Counted from the first letter of the stretch, positions 43,562 to 52,995 are shown. The stretch is DNA of 64,000 bases from UMGS1663 sp963621995 (GCA_963621995.1 CAVFFZ010000001.1:192972-256971), one strand, 5' to 3'. Numbers and translations: made by a program. Notes: generated by a model from the letters alone, not told the origin.

Positions 43562-44725
43562 TTATTCTTCTACTTCTTGTGTTTCTTCTTTTTCTTCAGT
43601 TTTTGCTTCCTCATTTTGCATATTCATTATCATTTCTCTAAATTGACTTTCACTCTTAATATCTATTTTCCAATTTGTAAGTTTTGCTGCTAATCTTGCA
43701 TTTTGTCCTGCTTTTCCTATTGCTAAAGATAATTGGTCATCTGGTACAATTACTTGAGCAAAATGTTCTTCATCTTTAATATCTACTGCCATTGCTTGTG
43801 CTGGAAGTAATGCTGATGAAATATAAATTGCTGGATCTTCATTCCATTCTATAACATCTATTTTTTCGCCATTTAACTCATTTATAATATTTTGTATACG
43901 AATTCCCTTTTGTCCCACACAAGAACCAACTGGATCTATATTAGGATTTTGTGAATAAACTGCTACTTTACATCTTTTTCCTGGATCTCTTGAAACATTT
44001 TTTATTTCTATTAGACCTTCATATATTTCTGGAATCTCAAGTTCAAATAATTTTCTTACAAAATCATTATGTGCTCTTGATATCATGACTTGTGTACTTC
44101 CTTTTAGTCCTTTTTCTACATCTATAATGCAAGCTCTTATTTTATCATTTACATGATATTTTTCTGTAGGTATTTGTTCTTTTACTGTCATTATTCCTTC
44201 TATTCTACCTAAGTCAACAACAACTACTCCACCATCTGCTTTTTGAACTATCCCTGAAACTATTTCTCCTTTTCTTTCGTTGTATTCGTTATATAAGAAT
44301 TCTCTAGATGCTTCTCTTATTTTTTGAACAATAACTTGTTTAGCTGTTCCTGCTGCAATTCTACCAAAGTTTTTTGGCACTAGCTCTTGTTCATAAATAT
44401 CTCCAACGTTATATTTTTTGTCTATTGTTTTTGCTTCTTCTAATGACAATTGTGTATTTTCATTTTCTACTTCTTCAACTATTTCTTTTTGCATATAAAC
44501 ATGAATTTCACCTGTTTCTTTATCCATTGTAATTTTTACATTTTCGTCTTCACAATCATAATTTTTCTTATACGCTGTAACTAATGCTGTTTCAATGGCT
44601 TCTAGTAAGTAATCTTTTTGAATACCACTTTCTTTTTCTAATTCCTCCATTGCTAAAATTAAATTTGTGCTATCAATTGCTGGTTCATTTTCTCTTTTTT
44701 CTTTTCTCTTCATTTTTTGAATCAT
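43562..44725 (-). CDS. nusA: Transcription termination/antitermination factor NusA
   Basis: RNA polymerase elongation factor. The 387-residue product has the N-terminal polymerase-binding domain, an S1 domain (GEIVSGIVQKADGGVVVVDLG), and two KH domains (SCVGQKGIRIQNI, AIGKAGQNARLAAKLT). A short Glu-rich tail ends it. The start follows AAGGAAAGGA; a Met four codons later is possible. It lies after rimP, separated by 132 bp of AT-rich sequence. Confidence 0.97.
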   Translation of the reverse strand: MIQKMKRKEKRENEPAIDSTNLILAMEELEKESGIQKDYLLEAIETALVTAYKKNYDCEDENVKITMDKETGEIHVYMQKEIVEEVENENTQLSLEEAKTIDKKYNVGDIYEQELVPKNFGRIAAGTAKQVIVQKIREASREFLYNEYNERKGEIVSGIVQKADGGVVVVDLGRIEGIMTVKEQIPTEKYHVNDKIRACIIDVEKGLKGSTQVMISRAHNDFVRKLFELEIPEIYEGLIEIKNVSRDPGKRCKVAVYSQNPNIDPVGSCVGQKGIRIQNIINELNGEKIDVIEWNEDPAIYISSALLPAQAMAVDIKDEEHFAQVIVPDDQLSLAIGKAGQNARLAAKLTNWKIDIKSESQFREMIMNMQNEEAKTEEKEETQEVEE

Positions 44726-44857
44726 TCCTTTCCTTATTTTTATATTTTAATTTTTAAATTATTACATTTTAATTGTTTTATTTTTTATAATTTAAGATTT
44801 TCATTAATAAATTTCATTTTTTGTTATTAGTTATTTTTATTAATTATTTTATGTACA

Positions 44858-45319
44858 TCACCAATTAAATTTTAATTTCATTAATGATATATTTTTTCTT
44901 TCTATTTCTATTTTTTCTTCGTTTTCTTCTGAACCAAGTATTATTTTTTCTCCATTATAATCTTCTAAAATTCCTACAAATTCTTTTTGTTTTTCTATAG
45001 GTTTAAATAGTTTTACTTCTATTTCTTTTCCTATTGAATCTTTTAGATGTTCGTCTTTTCTTAATACTCTTTCAATTCCTGGTGATGAAACTTCTAAAAA
45101 ATACATTTCCTTTATAAAATCTTTTTCATCTAATAATGGGTTTATTTCATTACTTATTTTTTCACAATCGTTTAAGTCTATTCCATCTTCTTTGTCAATA
45201 AATACTCTTAAGAAGTAATCTTTTCCTTCTTTCGCATATTGCACATCATAAAGTTCATAACCTAATTCTTGAATTTTTTCTTTAATTAAGCTTTCTACTT
45301 TTTCTTCAATACTCGCCAA
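44858..45319 (-). CDS. rimP: Ribosome maturation factor RimP
   Basis: 30S assembly factor, 153 residues. LGYELYDVQYAKEGKDYFLRVFIDKEDGI and YFLEVSSPGIERVL are diagnostic. It is the first gene of rimP-nusA-rnpM-ylxQ-infB-rbfA. A promoter lies at 45397-45425, and a strong hairpin occupies the leader. Confidence 0.96.
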   Translation of the reverse strand: MASIEEKVESLIKEKIQELGYELYDVQYAKEGKDYFLRVFIDKEDGIDLNDCEKISNEINPLLDEKDFIKEMYFLEVSSPGIERVLRKDEHLKDSIGKEIEVKLFKPIEKQKEFVGILEDYNGEKIILGSEENEEKIEIERKNISLMKLKFNW

Positions 45320-45344
45320 ACCTTTTCCTCCTTATTATACAAGT

Positions 45345-45371
45345 AAAGAGCGGAATTTGTTTCCGCTCTTT
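45345..45371 (-). promoter_or_regulatory. Leader hairpin before rimP
   Basis: AAAGAGCGGAA and TTCCGCTCTTT, 5-nt loop, in the transcribed leader between promoter and ribosome-binding site. It has only a weak T-run behind it on the minus strand, so attenuation or transcript stabilisation is more likely than full termination. Confidence 0.7.
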
Positions 45372-45396
45372 GCTAATTCATTTTGTTCACATGATT

Positions 45397-45425
45397 AGTA
45401 TACACTATTTTGCCTTAAAATACAA
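45397..45425 (-). promoter_or_regulatory. Promoter of the rimP-nusA-infB operon
   Basis: TTGTAT (45425-45420), 17-bp spacer, TATACT (45402-45397) on the minus strand, between the alpha-operon terminator and the rimP leader hairpin. Confidence 0.7.
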
Positions 45426-45485
45426 GTGTTTTGGTAAATTTTCTTGATTTTTTATAAGATTTTTTGCAAAATAAAAAGGCAATAT

Positions 45486-45514
45486 AAAAAGGCCTAATTA
45501 AACTAGGTCTTTTT
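45486..45514 (-). terminator. Terminator of the ribosomal protein cluster
   Basis: AAAAAGGCCTA and TAGGTCTTTTT arms, with a T-run on the minus strand, 13 nt past the rplQ stop. Confidence 0.8.
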
Positions 45515-45526
45515 ATTTGTTATTTA

Positions 45527-46051
45527 TTAAATTAATTGTAAAATTACAACTTCTGCTGCATCTCCTCTACGTGGTCCAGCTTTGATTATACGTGTATAAC
45601 CACCAACTCTACCTTCGTACTTTGTAGCAATTTCGCCAAATAATTTTGCTGGTAAATCAATGTTGTTTCCATTTTCATCTTTTACCTTATTTAGCATTCT
45701 CATCATTTTTCTTCTTGCATTTAATCTACTTGGCATATCTTTTTGTCTTTTTTCTGTTTTTTCTTCTTTTACAACTTTTAAATATTCTTTACCATTTTTA
45801 CTTTTTACAAGTTCTGTTTCTTTATTTCCTTTGCTATCTAATTTTGCTTTTACAACTTTAACGTCTACCATTTCAAAATTATCTTTTTCTTTTATTGCTA
45901 AGGAAATAATGCTATCAGCCATTGATTTAATTTCTTTGGCTCTTGCTTCTGTGGTTTCAATTTTTTCATGTAAAATTAAGTCTGTTAAACCAGTTTTTAA
46001 CATTGCTTTACGAATATCAGTTGTTCTACCTAATTTTCTATTTGTTGCCAC
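45527..46051 (-). CDS. rplQ: 50S ribosomal protein L17 with internal insertion
   Basis: Large-subunit protein at the exit tunnel. Residues 1-58 (KLGRTTDIRKAM, IETTEARAKEIK) and 109-174 (LPAKLFGEIATKYEGRVGGYTRI, GPRRGDAAEVVI) match the family. Between them lies a Lys/Glu-rich stretch of roughly 50 residues that ordinary L17 (about 112-125 residues) lacks. The total is 174. It is the last gene of the alpha part of the cluster. Confidence 0.95.
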   Translation of the reverse strand: MATNRKLGRTTDIRKAMLKTGLTDLILHEKIETTEARAKEIKSMADSIISLAIKEKDNFEMVDVKVVKAKLDSKGNKETELVKSKNGKEYLKVVKEEKTEKRQKDMPSRLNARRKMMRMLNKVKDENGNNIDLPAKLFGEIATKYEGRVGGYTRIIKAGPRRGDAAEVVILQLI

Positions 46052-46074
46052 TGTATTTTCCTCCTCTTTCTATT

Positions 46075-47022
46075 CTATTCTTCTTCTTGAGCAAAATCAA
46101 GTCCTAATGAACGTAATTTAAATGTTACTTCATCTAATGATTTTTTACCTAAATTTCTAACTTTCATCATTTCTGATTCTGTCATATTTGTAATATCTTC
46201 TACTGTTGAAATACCAGCTCTCTTTAGACAATTAAATGATCTTACAGATAATTCTAAATCTTCAATTGACATTTCTAGAACTTTTTCTTTCTTATCTTCT
46301 TCTTTCTCTATCATTACTTGTGTATTTTTAGCAGTTTCAGATAAGTCTATGAATAATTCTAAGTGACTTGTCATAACTTTAGCAGCTAAGCTTAATGCTT
46401 CATATGGTGCTAAACTTCCGTCTGTCCATAATTCAATTGTTAATTTATCAAAATCTATATTTTGACCAACTCTTGTATTTTCTACTGCATAATTTACTTT
46501 CTTAACTGGTGTAAATATAGAATCTATTGGTAATACCCCTAAAGGTTGATTATCTTTCTTATTTTTTTCTGATGAATTGTATCCTCTACCCATTTCAACA
46601 GTCATTTCCATTTGAAGATGTGCTCCTTCAGATAAAGTTGCTATATGTAATTCTGGATTTAATACTTCTACATCATCATCTGTAATGATATCACCAGCAG
46701 TTACTTTTCCTTCACCTTTAACATCTATACGAATTGTCTTTTCTACATTTTCATGAAGTTTTAATCTTACCATTTTTAAATTAACTATAATTTCTGGTAC
46801 ATCTTCTACAACATTTGCTATTGTAGAAAATTCATGTACTACACCTTCAATTTTTACACTTGTTATTGCAGCTCCTGGTAATGAAGAAAGTAGGATTCTT
46901 CTTAATGAGTTTCCTATTGTTACTCCATAACCACGTTCTAATGGTTCACAAACAAATTTTGCGTAATTTGTTTCATTGTCTATTTCTAAGCATTTAATAT
47001 TTGGCCTTTCAAATTCTATCAT
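46075..47022 (-). CDS. rpoA: RNA polymerase alpha subunit
   Basis: Assembly scaffold of RNA polymerase. The N-terminal domain (ERGYGVTIGNSLRRILLSSLPG) and the C-terminal DNA-binding domain (LSVRSFNCLKRAGISTVEDI, VRNLGKKSLDEV) are intact. The 315-residue length is normal. It lies between rpsD and rplQ, the conserved order. Confidence 0.98.
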   Translation of the reverse strand: MIEFERPNIKCLEIDNETNYAKFVCEPLERGYGVTIGNSLRRILLSSLPGAAITSVKIEGVVHEFSTIANVVEDVPEIIVNLKMVRLKLHENVEKTIRIDVKGEGKVTAGDIITDDDVEVLNPELHIATLSEGAHLQMEMTVEMGRGYNSSEKNKKDNQPLGVLPIDSIFTPVKKVNYAVENTRVGQNIDFDKLTIELWTDGSLAPYEALSLAAKVMTSHLELFIDLSETAKNTQVMIEKEEDKKEKVLEMSIEDLELSVRSFNCLKRAGISTVEDITNMTESEMMKVRNLGKKSLDEVTFKLRSLGLDFAQEEE

Positions 47023-47158
47023 TTTTACCTCCTATTTTAGAAGTTCTAAGTGCGAGGTTATCATATAAGCCTTTATTTAAACTTTCCCTAGTACTTTACT
47101 TCTTAAAACACAATATATAACTTTTAAAATATTTAATAAATATTTTATTACTTTTCTA

Positions 47159-47785
47159 TTATTTAGAGTAAAGCTCTACTATTAAATGTTCTTCTACTGG
47201 TAAGTCAACATCTTCTCTAGATGCTAATCTTACTACTTTACCACTTAATTTTTCTACATCTTTTTCTAACCATTCTGGAACAGGTCTTGCAGCGTTTTCT
47301 TCTACGTTTAGTTTTATTGCTCCATTATCTTTTCTGTTTTCTCTAACAGAAATTACATCTCCGGCTTTTACTAAGTAAGATGGAATATCAACTTTTTGTC
47401 CATTTACTTCAAAAGTTCCGTGTGTTACTAACATTCTAGCTTGAGCTCTTGAGCTTCCATAACCTAATCTATATACTATATTGTCTAATCTGCTTTCTAG
47501 AATTTGTAGTAAAACTTCACCTGTTTTACCTTTTGTTTTAGAAGCCATATCAAAATATCTTCTAAATTGCTTTTCGCTTACTCCATAGAATGCTTTTGTT
47601 TTTTGTTTTTCTCTTAATTGAGTACCATATTCAGAAAGTTTCTTCTTTTTTTGTCCATTTTGTCCAGGAGCATAATTTCTTCTTGAAATACTACATTTAT
47701 CTGTATAACATCTTGAACCTTTTAAGAATAACTTTTGTCCTTCTCTACGGCAAATACGGCATTGTTCGTCTTTATATCTTGCCAT
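47159..47785 (-). CDS. rpsD: 30S ribosomal protein S4, zinc-binding form
   Basis: Primary 16S binder. Cys9, Cys12, Cys26 and Cys31 form the zinc site of the C+ paralogue. The S4 RNA-binding domain (LESRLDNIVYRLGYGSSRAQARMLV) follows. It lies inside the alpha operon, not alone as in Bacillus. Confidence 0.97.
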   Translation of the reverse strand: MARYKDEQCRICRREGQKLFLKGSRCYTDKCSISRRNYAPGQNGQKKKKLSEYGTQLREKQKTKAFYGVSEKQFRRYFDMASKTKGKTGEVLLQILESRLDNIVYRLGYGSSRAQARMLVTHGTFEVNGQKVDIPSYLVKAGDVISVRENRKDNGAIKLNVEENAARPVPEWLEKDVEKLSGKVVRLASREDVDLPVEEHLIVELYSK

Positions 47786-47818
47786 TTCTATATTTCCTCC
47801 TTGTTTTTATTATATATA

Positions 47819-48214
47819 TTATACTCTTCTTCTTTTTGGTGGTCTACAACCATTGTGTGGAATTGGTGTAACATCTTTAATGCTACTAATTTCTAATCCA
47901 GCTGCTTGTAATGAACGGATTGCTGCTTCACGTCCTGAACCAGGTCCTTTTACAAATACTTCAACTGATTTTAAACCATGTTCCATTGCAGCTTTAGCAG
48001 CTGTTTCTGCAGCTTCTCCAGCTGCAAATGGTGTACTTTTTCTAGAACCTTTGAATCCTAATTCTCCGGCACTTGCCCAAGAAATTGCATTTCCTTGAAC
48101 ATCAGTAATTGTAACTATTGTATTGTTAAAGCTAGAATGAATATGAGCCATACCTTTTTCGATATTTTTTCTATCTCTTCTTCTAGTTGTTCTTTTTGTT
48201 ACAGGCTTTGCCAT
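47819..48214 (-). CDS. rpsK: 30S ribosomal protein S11
   Basis: Platform protein, 131 residues. HIHSSFNNTIVTITD, GSRKSTPFAAGEAAE, VFVKGPGSGREAAIRSL and the basic end GCRPPKRRRV are all present. The gap to rpsM (125 bp) holds a repeat. Confidence 0.97.
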   Translation of the reverse strand: MAKPVTKRTTRRRDRKNIEKGMAHIHSSFNNTIVTITDVQGNAISWASAGELGFKGSRKSTPFAAGEAAETAAKAAMEHGLKSVEVFVKGPGSGREAAIRSLQAAGLEISSIKDVTPIPHNGCRPPKRRRV

Positions 48215-48238
48215 TTGTTTTACCTCCTTATTATATGT

Positions 48239-48330
48239 CAGGTGACACTCCTTATCTTTTTGCCACTCTCACTTGGTTTAAAGATTGTTTCTTTCCCTTG
48301 TGAATTAGTGTTCAAATAGCTATGGTGTTC
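48239..48330. repeat. Ribosomal-cluster repeat (GGGACACTCC type), rpsK-rpsM gap
   Basis: Begins GGTGACACTCCTTATC and ends GTGAATTAGTGTTCAAATAG. It aligns over most of its length with 53934-54022. Its first 13 nt match the second box of the REP-like elements near ileS and dnaK. Confidence 0.65.
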
Positions 48331-48339
48331 TCCTTGCTA

Positions 48340-48705
48340 TTATTTTTTGCTTTTACTTACTAATTTTCTTGGTCCTTTTCTTGTATGAGCATTAGTTTTT
48401 GTTCTTTGTCCTCTTACTGGAAGACCTTTTCTATGTCTTAATCCTCTATAACAACCAATTTCTGTAAGTCTTTTAATGTTTAAAGCAACTTCTCTTCTTA
48501 AGTCTCCTTCAACTGTCATTCCTTCCATTGCTTTTCTTATTTCTTGTTCTTGCTCTGCTGTTAAATCTTTAACTCTTGTATCTGGATTTACACCAGCATC
48601 TTTTAATATTTTTTGAGAAGTTGATAGTCCTATACCATATATATATGTAAGTCCTATTTCTACTCTTTTTTCTCTAGGTAAATCTACTCCTGCTATACGA
48701 GCCAT
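48340..48705 (-). CDS. rpsM: 30S ribosomal protein S13
   Basis: Head protein touching the P-site tRNA and L5. MARIAGVDLPREKRVEIGLTY, GCYRGLRHRKGLPVRGQRT and a basic tail mark the family. 121 residues. It heads the alpha operon after rpmJ. Confidence 0.97.
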   Translation of the reverse strand: MARIAGVDLPREKRVEIGLTYIYGIGLSTSQKILKDAGVNPDTRVKDLTAEQEQEIRKAMEGMTVEGDLRREVALNIKRLTEIGCYRGLRHRKGLPVRGQRTKTNAHTRKGPRKLVSKSKK

Positions 48706-48905
48706 ACTTTTTTAGCACCTCCATGTTTTATTTTAATTATTAATATAGTTTGTCTACCTTAGAAGTATAAAGGTGAAATGCATTGGAAAGGTCCAATCTT
48801 TATTCTTCTTATAGACATGTATAAAAACATAAATTGGATTTTATAGATTCTAAATTGAATCTACAGCCGCCTCTAATTTATGTTAGTATCAGTTTTGGTA
48901 TACAA

Positions 48906-49019
48906 TTAACCTTGTCTTTGTTTGTGTTTTGGATTTTCACAAATTACCCTAATAACACCTTTTCTTTTAATAATTTTGCATTTTTCGCAAATTTTCTTTA
49001 CTGATGGTCTTACTTTCAT
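48906..49019 (-). CDS. rpmJ: 50S ribosomal protein L36, zinc-binding form
   Basis: 37 residues (MKVRPSVKKICEKC ... NPKHKQRQG). Zinc ligands are Cys11, Cys14, Cys27 and His32. It lies between infA and rpsM in the standard order. The gaps on both sides are long (about 180-200 bp) for this cluster. Confidence 0.96.
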   Translation of the reverse strand: MKVRPSVKKICEKCKIIKRKGVIRVICENPKHKQRQG

Positions 49020-49195
49020 TCTTAACCACACCTCCTGCAATTTTGATTATCTTTATAACCTAATTAAAATTATGTAATACATAATATATGATGTGTAATG
49101 GTCAGATGTATAAGATATCAGGCTAAATGAGATTTATACACCTCACCAAAGCACCTCATAACCTACTTTGTATTGCATAATTTTTTAAACTTAAT

Positions 49196-49414
49196 TTATT
49201 TTGCTCTCCAAGTAATACGTCCTCTTGTTAAGTCATATGGTGAAAGTTCTACTTTTACTTTGTCTCCTGGTAAGATTTTAATATAGTTCATTCTTAATTT
49301 ACCAGAAATATGAGCTAATATTTGATGTCCATTTTCAAGTTCTACTTTGAAGTTTGTATTTGGTAGTGTTTCTACCACTGTTCCTTCTATTTCAATAACA
49401 TCCTCTTTTGCCAT
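49196..49414 (-). CDS. infA: Translation initiation factor IF-1
   Basis: OB-fold protein at the A site, 72 residues from the start at 49414 (MAKEDVIEIEGTVVE) after GGAGG. An in-frame Met four codons upstream overlaps that site. GHQILAHISGKLRMNYIKILPGD and RGRITWR are typical. No KOW-domain gene lies between map and infA, unlike many Clostridia. Confidence 0.97.
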   Translation of the reverse strand: MAKEDVIEIEGTVVETLPNTNFKVELENGHQILAHISGKLRMNYIKILPGDKVKVELSPYDLTRGRITWRAK

Positions 49415-49514
49415 TTTTTCCTCCAATTTTCTATGATTTTATATAGTAAAAATCAAATTTTGTCACATAATTTTCCAATTATGCATATAATAGCTAATAT
49501 AGTATATAATACTT

Positions 49515-50285
49515 TTAATTCTTTGTCAAGATTTCTGGCTCATTTTCTGTAATTAAAATTGTATTTTCATAATGTGCTGCTCTTTGTCCATCTTCTGTTA
49601 TTATTGTCCATCCATCTTCTAGTTCTAAAATTTCATCTGAACCTGCCATTACCATAGGCTCTATAGCAAGTGTCATACCTGGCTCTAGTCTTATACCTCT
49701 TCCTTGTTTTCCATAGTTTGGTATTCCTGGATCTTCGTGCATTTGTCTTCCTATTCCATGTCCTTGAAATTCTTTTACAACATTGAATCCGTTTTTTTCC
49801 ACGAATTCCCCAATCGCATGTGACACATCTCCTATACGATTGCCTTTTTTAGCATATTTAATTCCTTCAAAGAAGGCTTGTTTTGTTACTTCTATTAATT
49901 TTTGTGAATCTTTATCTATTTTTCCGACTGCATATGTTCTTGCACAATCTCCATTGAATCCATCTTTATAAGCTACTAGGTCTATGCTAATTATATCCCC
50001 TTCTCTTAATATAACTCTTTTAGATGGTATTCCATGTATTACTTCGTCATTTACAGATGCACATATTGAACCAGGGAAGTTTGGAACCCCTTTTACTCCA
50101 CTTGGATAACCTTTTTCTGCTGGAATTGCACCATATTTTCTCATTTCATTTTCTGCAATTTTGTCTAGCTCCCACGTAGAAACTCCTGGTTTTATTGCTT
50201 TTTCTACTGCTCTTTGTGCTAAATCTGCAATTTTGCATGCTTCTCTCATTTTTTCTACTTCTTGTTTTGATTTAATTGTTACCAT
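49515..50285 (-). CDS. map: Methionine aminopeptidase, type I
   Basis: Removes the N-terminal Met of new proteins. The metal ligands are in IDLVAYKDGFNGDCARTY (Asp pair), FQGHGIGR (His) and LAIEPM (Glu). The 256-residue length is normal for type Ia. It follows adk, but a strong hairpin between them and a TATAAT (50326-50321) suggest its own transcription start. Confidence 0.96.
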   Translation of the reverse strand: MVTIKSKQEVEKMREACKIADLAQRAVEKAIKPGVSTWELDKIAENEMRKYGAIPAEKGYPSGVKGVPNFPGSICASVNDEVIHGIPSKRVILREGDIISIDLVAYKDGFNGDCARTYAVGKIDKDSQKLIEVTKQAFFEGIKYAKKGNRIGDVSHAIGEFVEKNGFNVVKEFQGHGIGRQMHEDPGIPNYGKQGRGIRLEPGMTLAIEPMVMAGSDEILELEDGWTIITEDGQRAAHYENTILITENEPEILTKN

Positions 50286-50330
50286 TATTTTTCCTTCTTT
50301 CTCTTACCCCGCTAACATCTATTATAACAT

Positions 50331-50366
50331 AAAAGCTAGAAAAAATAAACATTTTTTCTAGCTTTT
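50331..50366 (-). terminator. Terminator after adk
   Basis: Perfect 16-bp arms AAAAGCTAGAAAAAAT and ATTTTTTCTAGCTTTT with a 4-nt loop. T-runs lie on both sides. Confidence 0.8.
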
Positions 50367-50381
50367 TCTTGGATTTTCTTT

Positions 50382-51044
50382 TTATTTATTTAGATATTCT
50401 TTTACCTCTTTTGCAACATCTTCTGAAGTTTTTCCTGAATGTATATTTAATTTAACTGCATATAATAAATCTTGCTCTTTATAATAATTTATTAGTTTTG
50501 CTGATGTTTCATAATATGTTTTTAGTCTTTGTTCAACTGTTTCTATTGTGTCATCTTCTCTTTTTATAAGTTTACTTCCACATTTATCGCATATTCCTTC
50601 TTGTTTTGGTTTCTTAAATTCTGTATTATATATTTCTCTACAATCTACATTTGAACATACCCTTCTTTTTACTATTCTATCTATTATATCTTGATCTGAT
50701 AGTCTTAATTCTACTGCTATATCTATTTTGCATCCCTTTTGATTGAAAAATTTATCTAATTCTTCAGCTTGTTTTACTGTTCTTGGAAATCCATCCAATA
50801 TTACTCCATTTTTACAATCTATTTCTTGCAATCTTTTTTTTACTAATTTTATTGCTAAATCATCTGGAACTAATTTTCCTTGTGATACATATTTATCTAT
50901 TTCTTTTCCAATTTCTCCCGCTTTTTTTATATAACTTCTAAATAATTCTCCACTTGATATATGTGTAGTATTCAAACTTTCTGATAACATTTTCCCTACT
51001 GTTCCTTTTCCTGAGCCAGGTTTTCCTAACATTATAATATTCAT
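50382..51044 (-). CDS. adk: Adenylate kinase
   Basis: Interconverts AMP, ADP and ATP. The P-loop GKPGSGKGT is at 7-15, and DGFPRTVKQAEELD follows. The lid has four cysteines (CSNVDC, CDKCG), the zinc-binding form of Gram-positives. 220 residues. It sits between secY and map, as usual, but transcription from secY passes a terminator hairpin before it. Confidence 0.97.
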   Translation of the reverse strand: MNIIMLGKPGSGKGTVGKMLSESLNTTHISSGELFRSYIKKAGEIGKEIDKYVSQGKLVPDDLAIKLVKKRLQEIDCKNGVILDGFPRTVKQAEELDKFFNQKGCKIDIAVELRLSDQDIIDRIVKRRVCSNVDCREIYNTEFKKPKQEGICDKCGSKLIKREDDTIETVEQRLKTYYETSAKLINYYKEQDLLYAVKLNIHSGKTSEDVAKEVKEYLNK

Positions 51045-51180
51045 ATATTTCTTCTCCTTTTCATTTGTCTTTTTATATGTTCTTTATATATTATATCTTT
51101 TTTTAGTTGTTAAGTATATACTTTTTTATAAATTTTTTATTATTTAGAAAGCTGTTTTTTTCTCCGTTCCAAAAACAGCT

Positions 51181-51214
51181 AAAAAATAGATGCTTATAAT
51201 AGCATCCATTTTTT
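51181..51214 (-). terminator. Terminator after secY
   Basis: AAAAAATaGATGC and GCATCcATTTTTT arms around TTATAATA. It lies directly past the secY stop. Confidence 0.7.
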
Positions 51215-51218
51215 ATTT

Positions 51219-52535
51219 TTATTCTAAGAATCCTTTGTAATGTCTCATTACAAGTTGTGATTCTAATTGTTGAACTGTTTCTAATGCAACTCCAACTACG
51301 ATTAATATTGAAGTACCACCAAATGCAATATTTAAAGATGTGAACCTTAGAAGCATTGGTATAATTGCAATTACTGCTAAGAATAATCCTCCAAATAATG
51401 TTAATTTTGAAATTATTGATGATAAATAATCTGTTGTTGGTTTTCCTGCTCTTATTCCTGGTATGAATCCACCATTTTTCTTAATATTGTTTGATACTTC
51501 TGCTGGATTAAATGTTGCATAAGTATAGAAATATGTGAATCCTAAGATTAATAGTAAGTAAATTATTGCGTTAGCTATTGAATATCCAATTGCTACATTT
51601 GATGTTGATGTTGCAATTGAGAAATTATATATTACATTCCAGAATCCTGTTTGTGTAGTAATATCTGGCACAAACATTTGGATTATCATAGCTGGGAATG
51701 TCATAAATGATGAAGCAAAAATTACTGGCATTACACCTGCCATAGCAAGTTTTAATGGTATGTTTGTATTTTGTGCTCCTACCATTTTTCTTCCAACTAC
51801 TCTTTTTGAATATTGTACCGGAACTCTACGTTCAGCTTGTTGTACAAATACAACTCCTGCTACTAATAGTATAGCACCTATTATAATTGCTAAAGCTATT
51901 AATAAACCTGTTGTAGAGAATTCTCCTGTTCCAAATATTAAATTCCAAATTGTTGTAACTGCACTTGGAAGTCCTGCTACTATACCAACAAAGATAATTA
52001 TAGAAATACCATTTCCTATACCTTTGCTTGTAATTTGGTCTCCAAGCCACATAAGTAATGCAGTTCCTGCCATTAATGATATTACAACAGTTGCTCCTGT
52101 TATAAATGTAGTGTCTATAAATATTCCAGAAGAACGATAGGATAAGTAAATTCCTAATCCTTCTATTAATGCTAATACTACTGTTAATAATTTAGTATAG
52201 CGATTAATTTTGTTTCTTCCTTCCTCTCCACCTTCTTTTGTTAATCTTTCTAGTGCTGGTATAACCATTCCTAATAATTGAATAACAATTGAAGCTGTGA
52301 TGTATGGACTAATTGACATAGCAAAAATAGATAAACGAGAAAAAGCTCCTCCTGATATTAAATCTATAAGTGATGCCATTCCTTGACCATTAAATACTTC
52401 TGCTAATTGAAAATTGTCTACACCTGGAACTGTTATATAACATCCTAATCTAAATATAACTATTAAAATTAGTGTATATAACAATTTTTTTCTTACGTCA
52501 GGTGTTTTTAGTGCATTTCTTATTGTTTTAAACAA
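51219..52535 (-). CDS. secY: Protein translocase subunit SecY
   Basis: Channel subunit of the Sec translocase with ten transmembrane helices, 438 residues. RLGCYITVPGVDN, GIGNGISIIIFVGI (helix 4-5), RRVPVQYSKRV and GIRAGKPTTDYL mark the family. The start codon abuts the rplO stop, so translation is probably coupled. Confidence 0.97.
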   Translation of the reverse strand: MFKTIRNALKTPDVRKKLLYTLILIVIFRLGCYITVPGVDNFQLAEVFNGQGMASLIDLISGGAFSRLSIFAMSISPYITASIVIQLLGMVIPALERLTKEGGEEGRNKINRYTKLLTVVLALIEGLGIYLSYRSSGIFIDTTFITGATVVISLMAGTALLMWLGDQITSKGIGNGISIIIFVGIVAGLPSAVTTIWNLIFGTGEFSTTGLLIALAIIIGAILLVAGVVFVQQAERRVPVQYSKRVVGRKMVGAQNTNIPLKLAMAGVMPVIFASSFMTFPAMIIQMFVPDITTQTGFWNVIYNFSIATSTSNVAIGYSIANAIIYLLLILGFTYFYTYATFNPAEVSNNIKKNGGFIPGIRAGKPTTDYLSSIISKLTLFGGLFLAVIAIIPMLLRFTSLNIAFGGTSILIVVGVALETVQQLESQLVMRHYKGFLE

Positions 52536-52970
52536 CTAGATCACCTCTGTCTTTCCACCTAAAGCTTCTATTTTTTCCTTAGCTCCTTTAGTGAATCTTA
52601 CAGCTTTAACAGTTAATTTTTTTTCTAATGTACCTGTAGCAATTACAACTATTCCGTCGTTTGCTTTAGATATAATACCATCTGCTATTAATGTTTCAGC
52701 AGTTACTTCGTCTTTGCTTGATTTGTTAAGCATTGTTAAAGTTACTTCTGTATAATTTTTAGCATGGATATTTGTAAATCCTCTTTTTGGTAATCTTCTA
52801 TATAATGGTGTTTGACCTCCTTCGAATCCACGTCTAACTCCTCCACCAGATCTTGCCTTTTGTCCTTTATGACCTCTTCCTGATGTTTTTCCTAGACCAG
52901 AACCGATTCCACGTCCAACTCTTTTCTTAGTTTCTGTTTTTTGTGCTGGTTTTAATTCGTCTAATTTCAT
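52536..52970 (-). CDS. rplO: 50S ribosomal protein L15
   Basis: MKLDELKPAQKTETKKRVGRGIGSGLGKTSGRGHKGQ and RGFEGGQTPLYRRLPKRGF identify it; 144 residues. It is adjacent to rpsE with only 25 bp between, leaving no room for rpmD (L30), which normally lies there. Confidence 0.97.
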   Translation of the reverse strand: MKLDELKPAQKTETKKRVGRGIGSGLGKTSGRGHKGQKARSGGGVRRGFEGGQTPLYRRLPKRGFTNIHAKNYTEVTLTMLNKSSKDEVTAETLIADGIISKANDGIVVIATGTLEKKLTVKAVRFTKGAKEKIEALGGKTEVI

Positions 52971-52995
52971 TATGGAATTACACCTCCTCTTTTAA

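Noticed and set aside
48706..48905. S4-binding leader before rpsM
   Set aside because: The 200-bp gap has weak hairpins but nothing I can match to a known alpha-operon leader.
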